The translations under genes and the position numbers were made by a program. Under the pieces are notes generated by a model that saw nothing but the letters and a program-made list of their open reading frames with translations, was not told the origin of the DNA and did no database searches. From Crotophaga sulcirostris (lineage: Eukaryota > Chordata > Aves > Cuculiformes > Crotophagidae), in the NCBI GenBank assembly GCA_013397455.1, contig VYZB01000077.1, forward strand, positions 325,729-389,728: a stretch of DNA of 64,000 bases, given 5' to 3'. Positions 10,579 to 23,819 of the stretch are shown here, one piece after another; the first letter of the stretch is position 1, and the number at the start of each line of letters is the position of its first letter.

Positions 10579-13500
10579 AAATTTTTTCCCTGTCTTCTGG
10601 CCCTTCTTTAGTCCTAGATACTAGGTGGCAGGGCTTTTTCCTTTCCAGATTGTGGAAAATGTTTTCTCTGCTTTTTGTTCCAGTCTTGTGTATCTGATAG
10701 TAATTAAACCTGCCTGCTTTCAACTGTATTCTGTCTGTGGTGGCAATGTCCCTTAAGTGGATGTTGCTAGTGGTTATTTTGATTAAGAGTAGACATGCAA
10801 GAGTCTTTCCTTTTGTTCCTGTTTGAGACTTGGGAATTTTAATGAATGACTCCAGAGAGATTTTCTTGAAAACCCTTCTGACCTTCTTATAGTTCAGTGC
10901 AACACACTTACTGGTCTTGCATAAAATAGGTGTTCTCTACTTCTACTTGGCAACTGAGGCTGTCTGTCCTTCATGAAAAGGGATGAGAGGCTTGTCCTGG
11001 ATCAGGAGGCAGGTAAAGCTCACTCTGGTTTCTCACAGACATCTCTCAGCATTCTCTCTGAGCTGAATCCACAAGGTTAGATACAGGATTTGGCCTCTTC
11101 AGAAAGGAGAATGATACACATTATCTTTTCTTCACCCCTCTTCAACTGGCCAGTCTTTATCACTTACAGCCTTAAACAAGTGAAAAGTCATTGAAGATGC
11201 AAGTATTGGATCCTGTTTCCATGGACTCTGTGGAGTTTGAGAACGTTGTTGGTGTGGACTTGCAGGCAACTGCAGGTATTTGCCAGGTCCCAGAAGAATC
11301 AATATAGCACTTTTCATTGGCTGTTATATTACAGGGCTCTTCTGAAACTGACAATTCCACAAATTACTGTCAGTGGCAATGCACCAGAGGAGGTGGCTTT
11401 GGAGGCCCTTTTTCATGTGACCATTAACCTACACGTAAAACTTTCTTTCTTTTTCTGGTTCTATTTAAATCCCATTGTAGTCAAGAGTCCCGTGGTACTT
11501 TGTAACATTCACCTTTATTACAGATGGAGCAAACTGCTACTGTAACAGGTGAAATTGATCTTTAATGCCATAGTTTTAATACCATATTTAAAGTATTTTA
11601 AAAAAGGTGCAAGCAGCAATTACCCCATTCTGGAATGTTTTTTTCTTTGTTTGGTTGTTTTCTTTTTTTTTGGTCGTAGTAGTACTTTGAACCGTTTCAA
11701 GGCTTTTAAGCCAACTCTCTGCTCACTTGGAATTTTGACATCTAGCACCATAATAGAAGCAGTTTTATTTGCTGTCATTGCAAATACTGTCTGGTACTGT
11801 TCACCTTTGCTCAAGCACCTCATAGCTGTCAGGAGCAAGTGAGACATAGTTACTGTCAAACTAATAGACCTAATATATCCCGAAGACAGAGCAGGACTAA
11901 GACACTGCAGGTCAACAGGATTAGCAGAGGCAGTTCTAGTTCCGGGCCTACTCCCATTTTCAAATGTATGTGTCTTTGCTGTTGTGCTGGGCTGCAGAGC
12001 TCTGCTCCACAGCTCTGAGGTCTGCACTTCTACATGAACTTCTGCTGCATGTCATCACAGTCTAGATGTTGGATGGTCTTTGGGCTAAGAGTATTCCTCC
12101 CCTTCATAAACAAGGACCATCCTTTTTTGCAGGAGGTGAGACTATATTAGGCTCATATATATAGCCAGTAGCATGTGTTCTTTTGGACGCCCTAGAAAAC
12201 AAGGCCCTTTTTCTTCCCTTTTTGAAGGTGCTTTCTGTTTGTTTGAGTTTGGTTTTGAAGGTAAGGAATGGGAGTTTTAGCTCAGTAATGAACAGAAGCG
12301 TTAGTTAGCTCCTTGCAAGTTCAAACGCAAGTTTGTTCTTTCACTCTGGTGGTTCCAGAGTCACAAAAACTAACTTTACTGTACTGAAGCTAATGACCCT
12401 GGAGTCCTTAAAGTACAATAAGTGGTGAAAATGACATTTCTTTAAAGGGCAGATCAGAGCATCATCTGCCCCTTCATTCTGCCTCATGACCCCATGCTGT
12501 TGTGAACGGTGTTGTCATTACTCATATATGCAAACTTCTTTTTCACTTTCACTCATTTCTAGGTGCTGTTTTCTTTTATTTTGAATCATTTCATGTTACC
12601 ACTGAATCAGGTTGCGCTTTTAGCCAGAGTTGTCCTTTGTTTTTTTTTTCTGAATCTACCTGTGTAAAAATACTTGAAAGAATTAAAAATTTTAATTCAC
12701 AGTTTGTTTACATTTTTTTCCTGTAGTAGTTATGCTCATAACTTCCTTTGGTTTGGACAAACAAGTTATTTTGAATTACAGACTATATGGGTGGAGGTCT
12801 CTTATTTGCTGTTTTATGAAATATCCTACTTGGTACTCCTAACCACTAGTACCTAAAGAGGGGGAGGAATAAGTCTGGTTTGTCTTGCTGGTTCGTTCTG
12901 TGTCCTCATAGTGTGCTCAATTTGAACCAGGTCTCTTTACTGGCATTCTTCCTTTCTGTTGTTAGTTACTAGCTTGGTGTCCTCCTTGCTGATTCAAATC
13001 CAGAAATTAACTTTTTGCCATCTTGTCAGATGTTTGTAGTCTCTGTGCTGCAGCAGAATGTGTACTTAATATGTGATGTTTACTGTGTTTCGCTAATGTT
13101 TAGCACTGGTCCTATATCCAACAGTTTTTCTTGAGTGTTTTCTGCCTTTGCTAAGCCTGAAAGGATCTGTAATTATGCCACTAGGATTTTTTCCTCATCC
13201 AGGATTGTTAAAATCTGTAATCTGCGATTTCCTCTGAAGACAGATAATTTATTTGACTATGTTTCATCACACAGCTTCACAATTTCTGTCCAAAGCATGG
13301 GTTTGTTACAATATCAATATGTGATTGCTGTCTTTGTGTACTTTGCTGAGTTGTTGATGATTCTTTTCATTCTCAGGATGCTTGAGGAGTCTGCATTGAT
13401 AGCTGCTTGCTGCATTTGGCTGCGTCAGTTACCTCTGTTCCCTTTGGCTTTCTCTTAGACTCTTCCAGGCCTATGTCTCTTCCCATCTTGTTTGCTGGAA

Positions 13501-15254
13501 CGCAGTGTTAAGGGCCCTGGGTCACCACTGGCTACATAAGATTTGTCCATTTCCTCAATTTTTAGACTCTTTGTTTTCATTGTTGTCGAGCCAGGGTTGT
13601 GTTGTCAGTTTTTCAACAGTTCATGGCCTTGTCCCCAAACATAGCATATCTCTAAAACATTGTTTTTCTCCAGCTGAAAACTTAATTCTTGTGCTTTTCT
13701 TAAGTCAGAGAAGTCAGTACATCCAAACCAATACTCAGTAATTATTTTACCTTTATTCATCAGCGGAGGAGAGCTGCACTTAAAATGGGGAGGAGGCTCT
13801 TTGGAGTCATTGCAGGGCACCTGATCGGACACGGTACTTTATGCCCGTGAGCAGAGGTCTCATTCTGTCCCCTAAAGAGCAAGGAGCTCGTCTCATGAGC
13901 TGTAGGTTGAAATTGGCTTGTATGTAAGCATCGCAAAACGTATCTATGGGAGAGCTGAGAGGTGGGGGAATTCCAGGAGTGATTCATGGAAAGGAGATGG
14001 CAATTTGACCCCAGCTGTGTCTGGGAGCTGCAGCTTTTTGTGAGCTATGTGGAACTTTAAGGTGGATATTCATCACTTTAGCTGTGAAATACTTCTTATG
14101 TTTAAATACACTTGCGAAGAAAAAAATTAAGGCACAAAAAATAGAATTTTATCTGCTTCTAACAACAGAGAACAGCATGTGCTGTGTTGTCCACTGGAAC
14201 CTCCTTCCCTGAGGATCCTGTAGCTGTTAATGATAGGGGAGGGATTATAGTGTGAAAAGGGCTGGTAGCAAGAGCTGTAACTTGTTGCTGATAAAAGAGC
14301 ATATTTCTGTTGCTTCACCAAGCTTTATTATTTGAAATTATGTGAGAAGTAATTTGTCACAAGCAGTCAAAGAAAAACAAGATAATTTTCTGACTTCCAG
14401 TAATAATGTGCAATTTCTAGTTAGGGAATAAACTTTTAGTCAAGAAGTAATATTTACCTGCTTCAGCATGGAATAGTTACTGTAGGGAAGTATTACTTAG
14501 ATTAATCCAGGAATAAAAGTATTTTGTAATTTAAATCAATAAAATTTTATTTGAGATGTTAGGAATATAACTACTAGTTGCTAGCACTAATTAAAAATAT
14601 ACAGCTTCTAGAAATATATATCAGAAAAAAATAAAAATACTGATTAAATAAGAAACCGGACTGTAAGGAGGTCCAATTAGACTCAAATATCACAACTAAG
14701 GAACCAGGTACAACTTTAATGCAATTGAGTCTGTAGCAGCAGCGTGTTAAGTCTGAGTCATGTTTTTTTCATTTGCTTACTTAATCCCTTCTTCACTTTT
14801 AAGCTGATGATTGATAGTTAAACTAGTGATTTAGTCTTCCCCTTTTTCAGCTATTTTTCTTCATGAAAAAGCTTGCTAATTAGTTTTGTTTAACCTAAGG
14901 CAAGTGTGGTTTACCTGCCCATCATCTGCAGTAATATGGTGTGATGACCTCTTTGTACAATGGGAACCAATAACCGCCTCATTGTAAGCCTCTGAGTCTC
15001 GGTGGAATATTTAAGTGATTGCACATGAATGGCTTATCCCAGAAAGTAAAAATAAAATATATTTCCAATAATTTGTTTCACATTTTTCTAATCTTAGCTT
15101 CTGTGTTCACAATTTCTGATCAGTCAGCTTTTGTCGTTTGGATTGACGGTTACTCCTAGTTGCAACAGATAAATACAAAGAAGGATATTACCCTCTAGTG
15201 TTGAAGAGTGTGTGTGATGTCCTGCCTCTGACCTGTAAGTCTGTAAATCATGGG

Positions 15255-15410
15255 TGTTAAACTCATGGCCCGTGGGCCGAATCCAGCCCTCCACCTTGTT
15301 TTATCCTTGTTTCTACCCGGCAGCAGCCCCAAGCTCCTTGTCCCTGCGCTCCTGCCAGCGCTGGGCACATGTGCAGCAGGTGTGAGGCTGCAGGAGAACG
15401 GTGGGAGCCG
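15255..15410. mobile_element. Possible hAT-like non-autonomous DNA transposon fragment
   Basis: The segment beginning 'gggtgttaaactcatggccc' (from 15,252) resembles the conserved terminus of Charlie/Tip100-type hAT elements, which start like CAGGGGTGTCAAACTC. The following GC-rich tract with 'gtgggccgaatccagccc' fits that type. No matching opposite terminal inverted repeat and no 8-bp target duplication were found. The family and the borders are uncertain. Confidence 0.3.
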
Positions 15411-18400
15411 GGAGTTTGATGTATAAGTGTCTGTAAACTAGTTTTCTTGATATACCTTAAACCAGGATGGGTTTTGGATGTGGAAGGCCTTCCACAAAGA
15501 AGGCTTTGATGATCCACTATAGTGTTCCGTGAGAGAGTTTCACATTTTCTTCTCTGTAATGATTTAGGGTATCCTGTCTGGATCAAACTAGTGGCTGTGT
15601 CCGAATCAGTGTTCTGGTTTGGTGTCTTCTCTAGGCATAAAAGTGTGTGGCAGCCTGAGAAGTGAGTTAGCTCATTGGCTGTTGGAAATTTCTATGGCTT
15701 TTTTGACCATCTTCTTTGTTTTCTGGACAGCAACAATAAGTTGAAGGAAATAAACTTTCTGATGAGTTTATCTGTGTAAGGTAGTAGACAATTATATGAA
15801 GCACCCTAACCTTTGCCCCCCATGTTTTGGGTTTTGAACAGGTTGGAAAGCATTGAGATGCTCAGGACCTCTGTTTCTGATGCAACAGATTAACTTTCCT
15901 TATCTTTTAGTTTTGTTCTTACAGTGAAATCTTTGAGTTGATAATCCGATTGATCTCCCTTGTTATTTCGAATGGAAGGTTTGTAATTAAGCTTCCTGAA
16001 CTGCCCTGATGCCAAGCAGCTGTCCCCACCAGGCACTTGCTCTGGTTGCAGACTGTGTTACTTAAGGTATTTATGGATGTTTGGGGGTTTTGTTTTGTTT
16101 CAGCCTTTGCTTCAGTGATCTTTGATATCAGTGAGGATGTTTTGTGGAAGAGCAATCCCTTTTTCCGTTATGCTTCAAGATGAATATTAATAAAGTTTCT
16201 TTGCTTAGGAACCCTGTTTCTTATCTGCCTTTGAAGCCTCCACTTGAGACGTTAAGTGGCTGTCCAGTATACACAGGACTGCACTATAGTTTTTGTGTTA
16301 GAGGAGAAAATTGGCTGTGAGTGCAGGCTGGGGTTGTTCGTTTTTTCTTTACACAGTAAGATACACTGTGGCCGGAGTTGCTCCTTTCTCAGCTTTTTCA
16401 TGTCAGCCTTGCTGTTGCCAGGGAAGCAAGGGAAGGGTTGCATTCCTGCCTGTCAATAGGCTCCACTTTCTGTTAAGTTTCTAAGTCAACTAAGTTGTAG
16501 TCTTTAGCTGCCACTCTGCTGGGTGATTTAGTTATTCCTAAGTCAGAAGGTTTCTTTTTAATCACCTTGAATAATTCCTTGAGGTCTGCAGGCTGTATTG
16601 ACTGTTAACAGATTTGTTTATGTGCATATATTACTGCCATTTCATCGCCTTTTCGTGTTGGTGTTTACTTGAACCATCTACCACATGCAATGTCAGATGT
16701 GACATGGGCCTTCTCTCAGAAGACTTGTATTTCACTGAAGCAGCAGCTGATGGAATGCACTGGTATCCAGATGTGCTATCTTAGAACATCTCAAATCGTG
16801 CTGGTAAACCATAGGTGAACTACTGAGTTGCATATAGTATTTCCTTTGACTCCAGTGGGAGTTTAGACACCTTGCTTATATTTGGCAACCTAACTTATAG
16901 TTATCTTTAATCCTCATATCTCACTGTAAAGCAATGCCATACAGTACAGGTAGCTGTTCTGGTGTGAGACACACTGTGTGTGTAGTTGGTCTTGTAGATT
17001 ACAACTTTTTATTATTAGTTACTTGTCCTTTGCTGTAGTGGCTTAAGCAATTTGCTACACCCAAAATGTTTGCTTATTATATTTGTTTACCCTGTGACAT
17101 ACGCTATGTTTCCAAGTTGTATGAATCTTCTCTCGATTGCAGGGAAAGCCTTTTCTGTTCTTATCCCCCTTGCTAACACACTGTAATTACATGGCAACAA
17201 AAGAAACCCATCTTTGGCCATTTTGTTGGTTAAGAAAATCTTAGTTTTTAGTTTTTGATTCCATAATTAGTTACCTCATTTGTCCGGCTGGTTTTGTTTG
17301 GAAATTTTCCTTTCTTTTCAAAATCACACAAAGCTGTTGTAAAGAGACGGACATAAGGATTGAATCTTCTTGTTACAGAAGGATTGAATTGGTGACAAAT
17401 GTGAATAATATGTATTCCCAAGTAATGTTAATCTGGTCTTTGATTTAGAGACTCGTATGCTTCATGTAGCATCTTGGATCAAAATAGTATTGGAGATGAG
17501 TGAACCAAAGTAGTTTCATGATGAAAGAAGCCTGCGGGATGAAGCAGTTTCTGGCTCAATCTTCTGAATCTCAAGTCCTTTTTTCGGTTTGTTTTAATGT
17601 GCTTGTCCTGTGTAGTAATTCAAAAGGGAAGTAGAGCTGACTGCTGCTTGAAGAAGTGGCTGTATTATGAGTGTGAATTTTTAATCTGTTCAATTTCCTA
17701 CTTGATTTTTTTTTCAAAAATGTCTTCTTGCTTTGCTTCAGAAAGCTTCTCACTGATTGTGTATAGGAGTTTGCAAAGGATATTCCTCCGTGGCTTATAA
17801 TATCCTCACAAAAACAACTCCTGTGTTTTCTGAAAATGTGACAGGATTTAATGTTCTGACCAGGTGTTTGCTGCAGCCGCTTGGCCCTGCCTTTCCTTCC
17901 CAAGGGTTTGTCTGTACCCTCTTCTACTCCAGTCCAAGAGCAAAGAAGCTGCTTCAATGGAACTGTAGTATTTAGTCAGTCCTCAGGGACTGGGTTTAGC
18001 GCTGAGCAAGTACGGGAACTTCTTGTAAGCTTTGCAGCTCATTGGATTTTGAGTATTAGTCCCTTATATTCTGTGTCAATTCATCTTCCTTTCTACGTGC
18101 AATTTTGTCTTCTGTTGTAAATTATTTTATCAAAATAACAAAAATAGAAGAGCAAGTAATTTCACACACCCCACCCCCCCCCGTCACCTTATACTTCGAG
18201 AAAGTAAAATGCTATTAAGGCCTAACTTCACTTGGTGTCACGTATTACTTAGTTGTTAATTAGCAGGTAGATATGTCCAGGTTTCCACGGGAATTAAGAT
18301 TTTTCTAATGTGAGGCACTGTAAAAAAAAAATAAAAAATCAGGCCAAAGGTTTCTGAAGATGAAATTGTTGTGGACGAGATCATGGGTTTTGTGTGGAAC

Positions 18401-21400
18401 AGTGTGAAGTAGTTGAACTGTGGTGTGACAGCAAAGCTAAACGGATTAGCAGAAGTTAAAAGGGCTAATTCCTTGTACCCACCCCAGGTTAAGAGATTAT
18501 GGCCCTCCCTGTACAGACAGGGATGCTCCTCTCATCTTCCTCTTCACCTGCACATGAGCTGGTTCTGTAAATGGAGCGAGAAGGATCTACTTTTTGCTGT
18601 AGAGAAGAGAGGACAAACAGGATTGTCCCCTGCTATGGCAGCAAGTCATTAGATCAGTTTGGCTGTTGGCAGACCTCCCCCAGTAAGGCAAAAGCAATAA
18701 ATTGATGGAGGAGTAAATGGGGAGGGCAAACAGTGGGGACCAGCAGTAATATATTAGATACATTTGGAGAGAGACCCTGTGTGATTTCATGCATAATCTG
18801 CCAATTTTGCCTATTTAAAATGTATAAACAAGATAAATTTTGTTAGTAATTCTGGGTAGCCATCTGCTGACTGTAGCTTTAAGTCATGCTCTCTCTAAAC
18901 TGCTGCTGTGTGGCTATCTCATTATTCGATTTTGTAGAACAGAAAAGACTGAGTTAACAGCTGCTCTGAAGGCAATGCGGAGCTGTGTTTTTTCCGTCAT
19001 CTGCAAATAAGCTGCTGGTTACAACAAAGTAAGAAGAAATTGCGAAAAGCGTGGAACTTACGTAGTACTTCATGCATATATGTACATTAATTTAAAAATA
19101 TTTTCTGTGAACGTGAGAAACAGCACACAAGAAATACGTTTTACTTTTTGACAATTTTCTATGCTTTTATGTAACTAGGTGGATAAAGTAATATGAAGAG
19201 AATATGAGGATAATAGAGAGTTTAATGGATTTTTAAGGCTAAACCCAAACCCTCCTCGGTTAGGGAGCTGTTAGCTCCATTAGGGTTCTGTGAGTTGGCA
19301 CTTTTATAGAAGAACTGCTTCAACACGCTGCCTACCAAAGCGGGGGTTGGTCTGGAAAAAGGCATTGTGATACGTTGTAATGTGCACTTTAAAGCAGGCT
19401 TTGAGGAGACTGCAAACTAGAATTAGAACTCAGTGCAATCTTGAAAAAATGAAACTATTGTTTGGATTTTGTTTGGGTTTTTTTTAATAAGGGTATTCAA
19501 GGAGGACAAGAACAAAGTCTCATACGCTGCAGGACAGTCAGCTTCACACACAGAGCGCAGGCTGTAACTTGCTGGGTAAAAAATCTGCAGAAAATGACCT
19601 GGCATCATTAATCTGATACTGTTGTGAAAAACAGGAACCAATTAGAATATATAAGCAGAAGTATTAAGTATATGAGATACAAGATACGTCAAGTAATTTT
19701 TCTTGCTCAGCAGTGGCTGGCCCTTAGTTGTTACCTTGGTAAAGCACTTCACAGAGACGTCATACGTGCCGTGTTTTACATACTTCTACAGTGATTAAAT
19801 TTAGTATGTTGGGTGCTGTGAAAGTAGTGTGAAAGTGTGATAGCACCCTACTGCCTATCTGCATTTTCACTTTCTACAGAGGTGCAGTCCAGTCTCCTGT
19901 TTCTGCTGTCCAGGTCATCAGTTTCTCCAGCTGTTGGTTTTTCATGCAACAACCTGTGTTTCAAGTCATGTACTCTTTTTCCAATTTTTTCACATTGTGA
20001 AAGTGCATTTAACTTGAAAACTCATTGTTCACGTTTTCTACTTTCTGTACTGACTTATCTACTTTGTCTTTTTTATCCAATTAGTGTGACATATTCTAAG
20101 AATTATTTCACCTGAGCATTTTTCATTCATACCTTAGGTCATAAGATCTGAGGATATAAAGCGATGTATATTCCAGAAAAATACATGAAATTATAATCAA
20201 CAGAAAAAATAGAAGTAATTCTTTATGTTACGTGGTTCTTTTTTGCACAACACAGGTATATTAACAATTGCTGGAAAATATTCTGCATCTGTGAATACAA
20301 CTAAATTAAAACTCTGAAATGTAACTTTACAAAAATGGCAGCACTGCAACTTGCAGAGTTGGACTGAGTAGATGTGTATGTGATTTGAAACTGCAAGAAA
20401 TATCATTGCTGTGATGTCTCAGCGTGGCAGCTTGCACCTCAATAAAGACACTGCTGGCAGTCATGGCTGTGCAGTCCAGCTTTCTTGGAGAGATCCAAAC
20501 TTCTGGAACCACTGCCTAGCATTGAAGGGAAACTCCACTGGAGACACTTAGGTGTAGCAGTTTCCTAGGTGTGAGTTGGGTTATCCAGCTGAAATTAGAT
20601 TTGTAGGCTTTTCTAATCATATTCATAACATCCTAAATAAACAAGCCCTTTTTTATGTGCCAGATTTTTCAAAAATATCCACATAGAAGATTTAAAATTA
20701 TTTTGATAATAAAATTGCATTTAATCTCTGATTACCTTAGTGAAATCTCTCTCCCTCAAGTCCTGTTTGTTGTGTAGTAGCGGACAGGCCTGTGCTTGTA
20801 GCTGGAAAGACCCAAAATGTTTTTGCTTCATTGTTTACAAAATAGTAGGACACTGGTATGTAAGTAAAATGTGTGGGGAAAAAAAAAAGACGTAGCATAT
20901 AGGTTTTGTCCCTTTTTGTGATGACGCCAAAGATTTATTTGCTTGATAATGTGAAAATGACATGACAAGCACTATATCAACTATATTCTCTCTGTTATGT
21001 CTCTATTAGTAGATTTTTAGACCTAATTAAAGTTGATTAGATCTCATGTACTGAAGAGTTAGCCTCTACAATTACATTTACCTCCTGGGCACCTTTGTTT
21101 CTGCAGATTAATTTACAAAAGAGTTATAGTTTCTTGTAAAGTTCTTTGGCTTTAGATATATTAATAAACTAATAAAATAAACAAATGCCAACACCTAATA
21201 AGTTATGGTTTTATTCTGATTTCACAGTTTAATTTCCTACGTACTTTCCTGTAGGATTAAGAATGTCTTTTTTCTTATGAACTTTTACAGTTCCTTGTTA
21301 CTGTTATCACTGATTATTTTTTTTTTTTATCCTTAATAGAAAAGGATCAATCCTAGAAAATATCCCAGCAGCACTACTGGAGCTATAAGTACACTTCATA

Positions 21401-21614
21401 AAACACATTTTTATTTGGTTATTAATAATTTTGCTTTTCTGAAAAGAAGAATAAACTTTCAAAATACTAGGAGCAAAAAGGATAATTCACAACTAGTAGT
21501 ACCCAAGAATAGGTGTTCAGTAACATCTTATACAGTATTATGTGAGTGATGACTTTCTTACCCTATGGTTATAAGCTAAAATGCTGTAAATACTCTAAGG
21601 AGTTTCTTAAACTT

Positions 21615-21639
21615 CAATGTGATATTTCCTATCACATTG
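21615..21639. repeat. Perfect inverted repeat, 10-bp arms
   Basis: CAATGTGATA (21,615-21,624) and TATCACATTG (21,630-21,639) are exact reverse complements around a five-base loop (TTTCC). It lies in the presumed 5' UTR intron. It is too short for a microRNA precursor and has no known role. Confidence 0.9.
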
Positions 21640-23620
21640 GTTTCATTTTAAAGCTGTAAGATGGATATGGCCTGATTCTTTGATCATTGACTTTTGATGT
21701 TGACAATTGCGAAAATTTATGAATTAATTCTGTTCTATAATAATATATTTAAAATCAGACTTAAACATGTAGCATACCAAGGATTTCTGTAGTTCTACAC
21801 ATTTTCAGTCTTTAAGTTAGACTCTTCTAGGAATAGTGCTTTATTGTATGGTGTTTGCTGTTAAGTGGCAGGAGGATTTTTACAGTCTGAATTTAGTATT
21901 TTTGAGTACATAAAGTATTTGAATGTATCTCAGCTGACTGCATACATGTTTTTAAAATCTGTCACTATTAGCATTTTACTTATGATATTTATGAAAAGGG
22001 CAAGTGATTGCATCTCAGCTTCATTTTTCTTTTTTTTCCCACTTTTGCCATTCCAGAGATTTTAGTCATCTGTCTTTCCCCAGTAATAAAAATGACATTC
22101 CAGTCTGAACCTCTTCTCCAAAGCACGGAGTCACAGTAATAGGATTTATTATTCTCATTATACTAGTGCGACTGTGCTAAAGATTCTATGGTGAATCGAG
22201 TGTTTTGGATCTTAATCCAACAATACTGTCCCTCTGAGTAGAGATACTTGCATATTTTTTTAATGTATCGATTGAGTGGGGGCAAAAATACTGTTGTAAT
22301 CAAAAGTTTTTATATAGTTGTACTTATTTCAATAAGACCTTGGTTAGAAAGTTTTTCACATATTGGGTGGTATTTTTACTTAGGAACGGAGAATTACCCC
22401 AGCAGAACTAGCAAAGAACTTAGTGATAAGGGTGCTGCCCGTGACACAGGAGAACTGGTTCCTGTCCTCTGCCTTAGTCAAAGGGACCAGAACTGCTGCT
22501 GGGAAAGGTCCCAGGCTGTTTGTTGGCTGTTACAGGGTTTGTCTTTCTGTCTGCTCTGTACAGATCATGTCATGTGTATGATCCCTAAAAAATAGTCTAT
22601 ATCCATGGTAGTGAATAAAATACATCTTTAACAAAGATGCTCCTGATGCTAAAGGGAGAAACCCAAGATTTTTCCCTGTGGATTGAGAATGATTGTCTCC
22701 TCACTTATCAGGGTGGATTGCTGGGAGTGCCTACTGGCCTTTGAATCACTCCCATGTGGTCTTCACAAGAGTTTTGTATCAGTAGCCAAAATTTTGGCAA
22801 AGAGCTTGCACTCAGCGAGTAGTATGAAGGAGTCGTGCCCTGGCCTTGGTTTGTTTATGAGTGTGGACTAAGCCAGAGAACAGGTATTGGTAATAAAGAA
22901 ACTCATTTGGGCAGGTCATGAGAGATAATTAGTACCTGGCACGTTCCAGGTAAATGCTTTAGGCAGCATATTAAAGGCTAGTTTAGGAAATCCTGGTACA
23001 GGTCCTAGGGGATCTATGCAAAGTTTGAAGTGTTCCACCGGTTGACTGGATAAGCAGTGATTTTTCAGAACTTGCTTCTTTTCAGGGGGTGGGGGTTGTT
23101 TTTGTTTCTTTGTTAGTTTTCTTGTCTTATTTTTTCTCTTTTCTAGTTGGGTAACAGGCAGAAAAAAATAAGGAATTTCTTTTGTATACCTTATTAGGTA
23201 ATTTGTGTGCATTTTACTGGAAAAACTATGGCAAAAGATTGCTACGGCATTTTGTTGCAAAGACATGCTCTCTTGAAGAAACTGGCAGGTGCTGATCTCA
23301 GCTGCGGAATAGTTATACGGAATTTTATTCTAGAATAATAATTCTTCCTGCTGTCTTTCAGGCAGTGTCACCCCATAGTTGAGCAGCAGAACCTGGAGTC
23401 AGGGTGTGTGGGTTCTTCTCTGATTTTCTTTGGCTATGAGCTCTGCTTCTCTGTGCATCAATTTGGATGTAATGTGTGTAGAGGCATGACTTGTAGATAG
23501 TTTTGTGACCCAGATCCAGAAGCAAAAAAAGAAACATTGTTAATGTCACTACTGTCATTTGCCATTCAAAATACCAAGTGTCCTACTCATGATATTTTTT
23601 TTTTATCGCAGTGATAGGTA

Positions 23621-23819
23621 ATGGCACAAGTTAAGATGCAGACTACAGCAAACCTATCCGGACCTGCCATGTCCCCTATGGTGCTACCCCTACCAGTTTC
23701 AACTACAAATACACTGGGTCTGCCGTCCTCAATGAATGGATCTATTTCAGAATCAGCTGCCAGCTGTAGTAGTCCTACTGCTGGCCTTGTGGATTCTGCA
23801 CCTTCTAACAGCTCACCAG
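23621..23819 (+). CDS. STAU2: STAU2 N-terminal leader exon (start codon, 66 codons plus 1 nt)
   Basis: The exon begins at 23,612 after a T-rich acceptor ending in ATCGCAG and ends at CCAG|GTAAGC (donor GT at 23,820). Two in-frame stops, TGA at 23,612 and TAG at 23,615, sit just before ATG 23,621, so this ATG opens the frame. Its context has G at -3 and G at +4. The peptide starts MAQVKMQTTANLSGPAMSP and is a Ser/Pro/Thr/Asn-rich, probably disordered leader without a domain. It ends in phase 1 and joins in frame to the next exon through an Ala codon (G|CT). The start resembles the MSQV leader of the paralogue STAU1. Many annotated STAU2 proteins begin instead at the MANPKEK Met of the next exon, so usage of this start needs transcript evidence; the open frame and both splice sites are directly visible. 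Confidence 0.85.

Larger units (their letters stand above)
6925..23611 (+). other. STAU2: Probable 5' UTR intron(s) of STAU2, no recognisable coding exon
   Basis: AT-rich sequence lies between the CpG island and the first coding exon. I find no exon with a recognisable product. The longest stop-free frames (135 codons on the minus strand at 11,620-12,027 and 128 codons on the minus strand at 17,571-17,957) match no family I know and look like chance. The stretch contains a TTTG microsatellite near 10,553, a possible hAT-like fragment near 15,255 and a 10-bp-arm hairpin at 21,615-21,639. Additional non-coding 5' exons could be present but cannot be located from sequence alone. Confidence 0.55.

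Noticed and set aside
11620..12027. 135-codon minus-strand frame
   Set aside because: It ends in a Lys-rich run made by a T homopolymer on the + strand; no domain, splice context or family similarity. Likely chance.
17571..17957. 128-codon minus-strand frame
   Set aside because: Low-complexity Ser and Lys runs, no recognisable family and no splice model; treated as chance.
19264..19278. GGAGCT-GTT-AGCTCC palindrome next to TTAGGG-like words
   Set aside because: Arms of only 6 bp and two isolated TTAGGG words; neither a telomeric tract nor a stable structured RNA.
21615..21639. Hairpin considered as a microRNA precursor
   Set aside because: A 10-bp stem with a 5-base loop is far shorter than a pre-miRNA stem, and the flanks do not extend the pairing.
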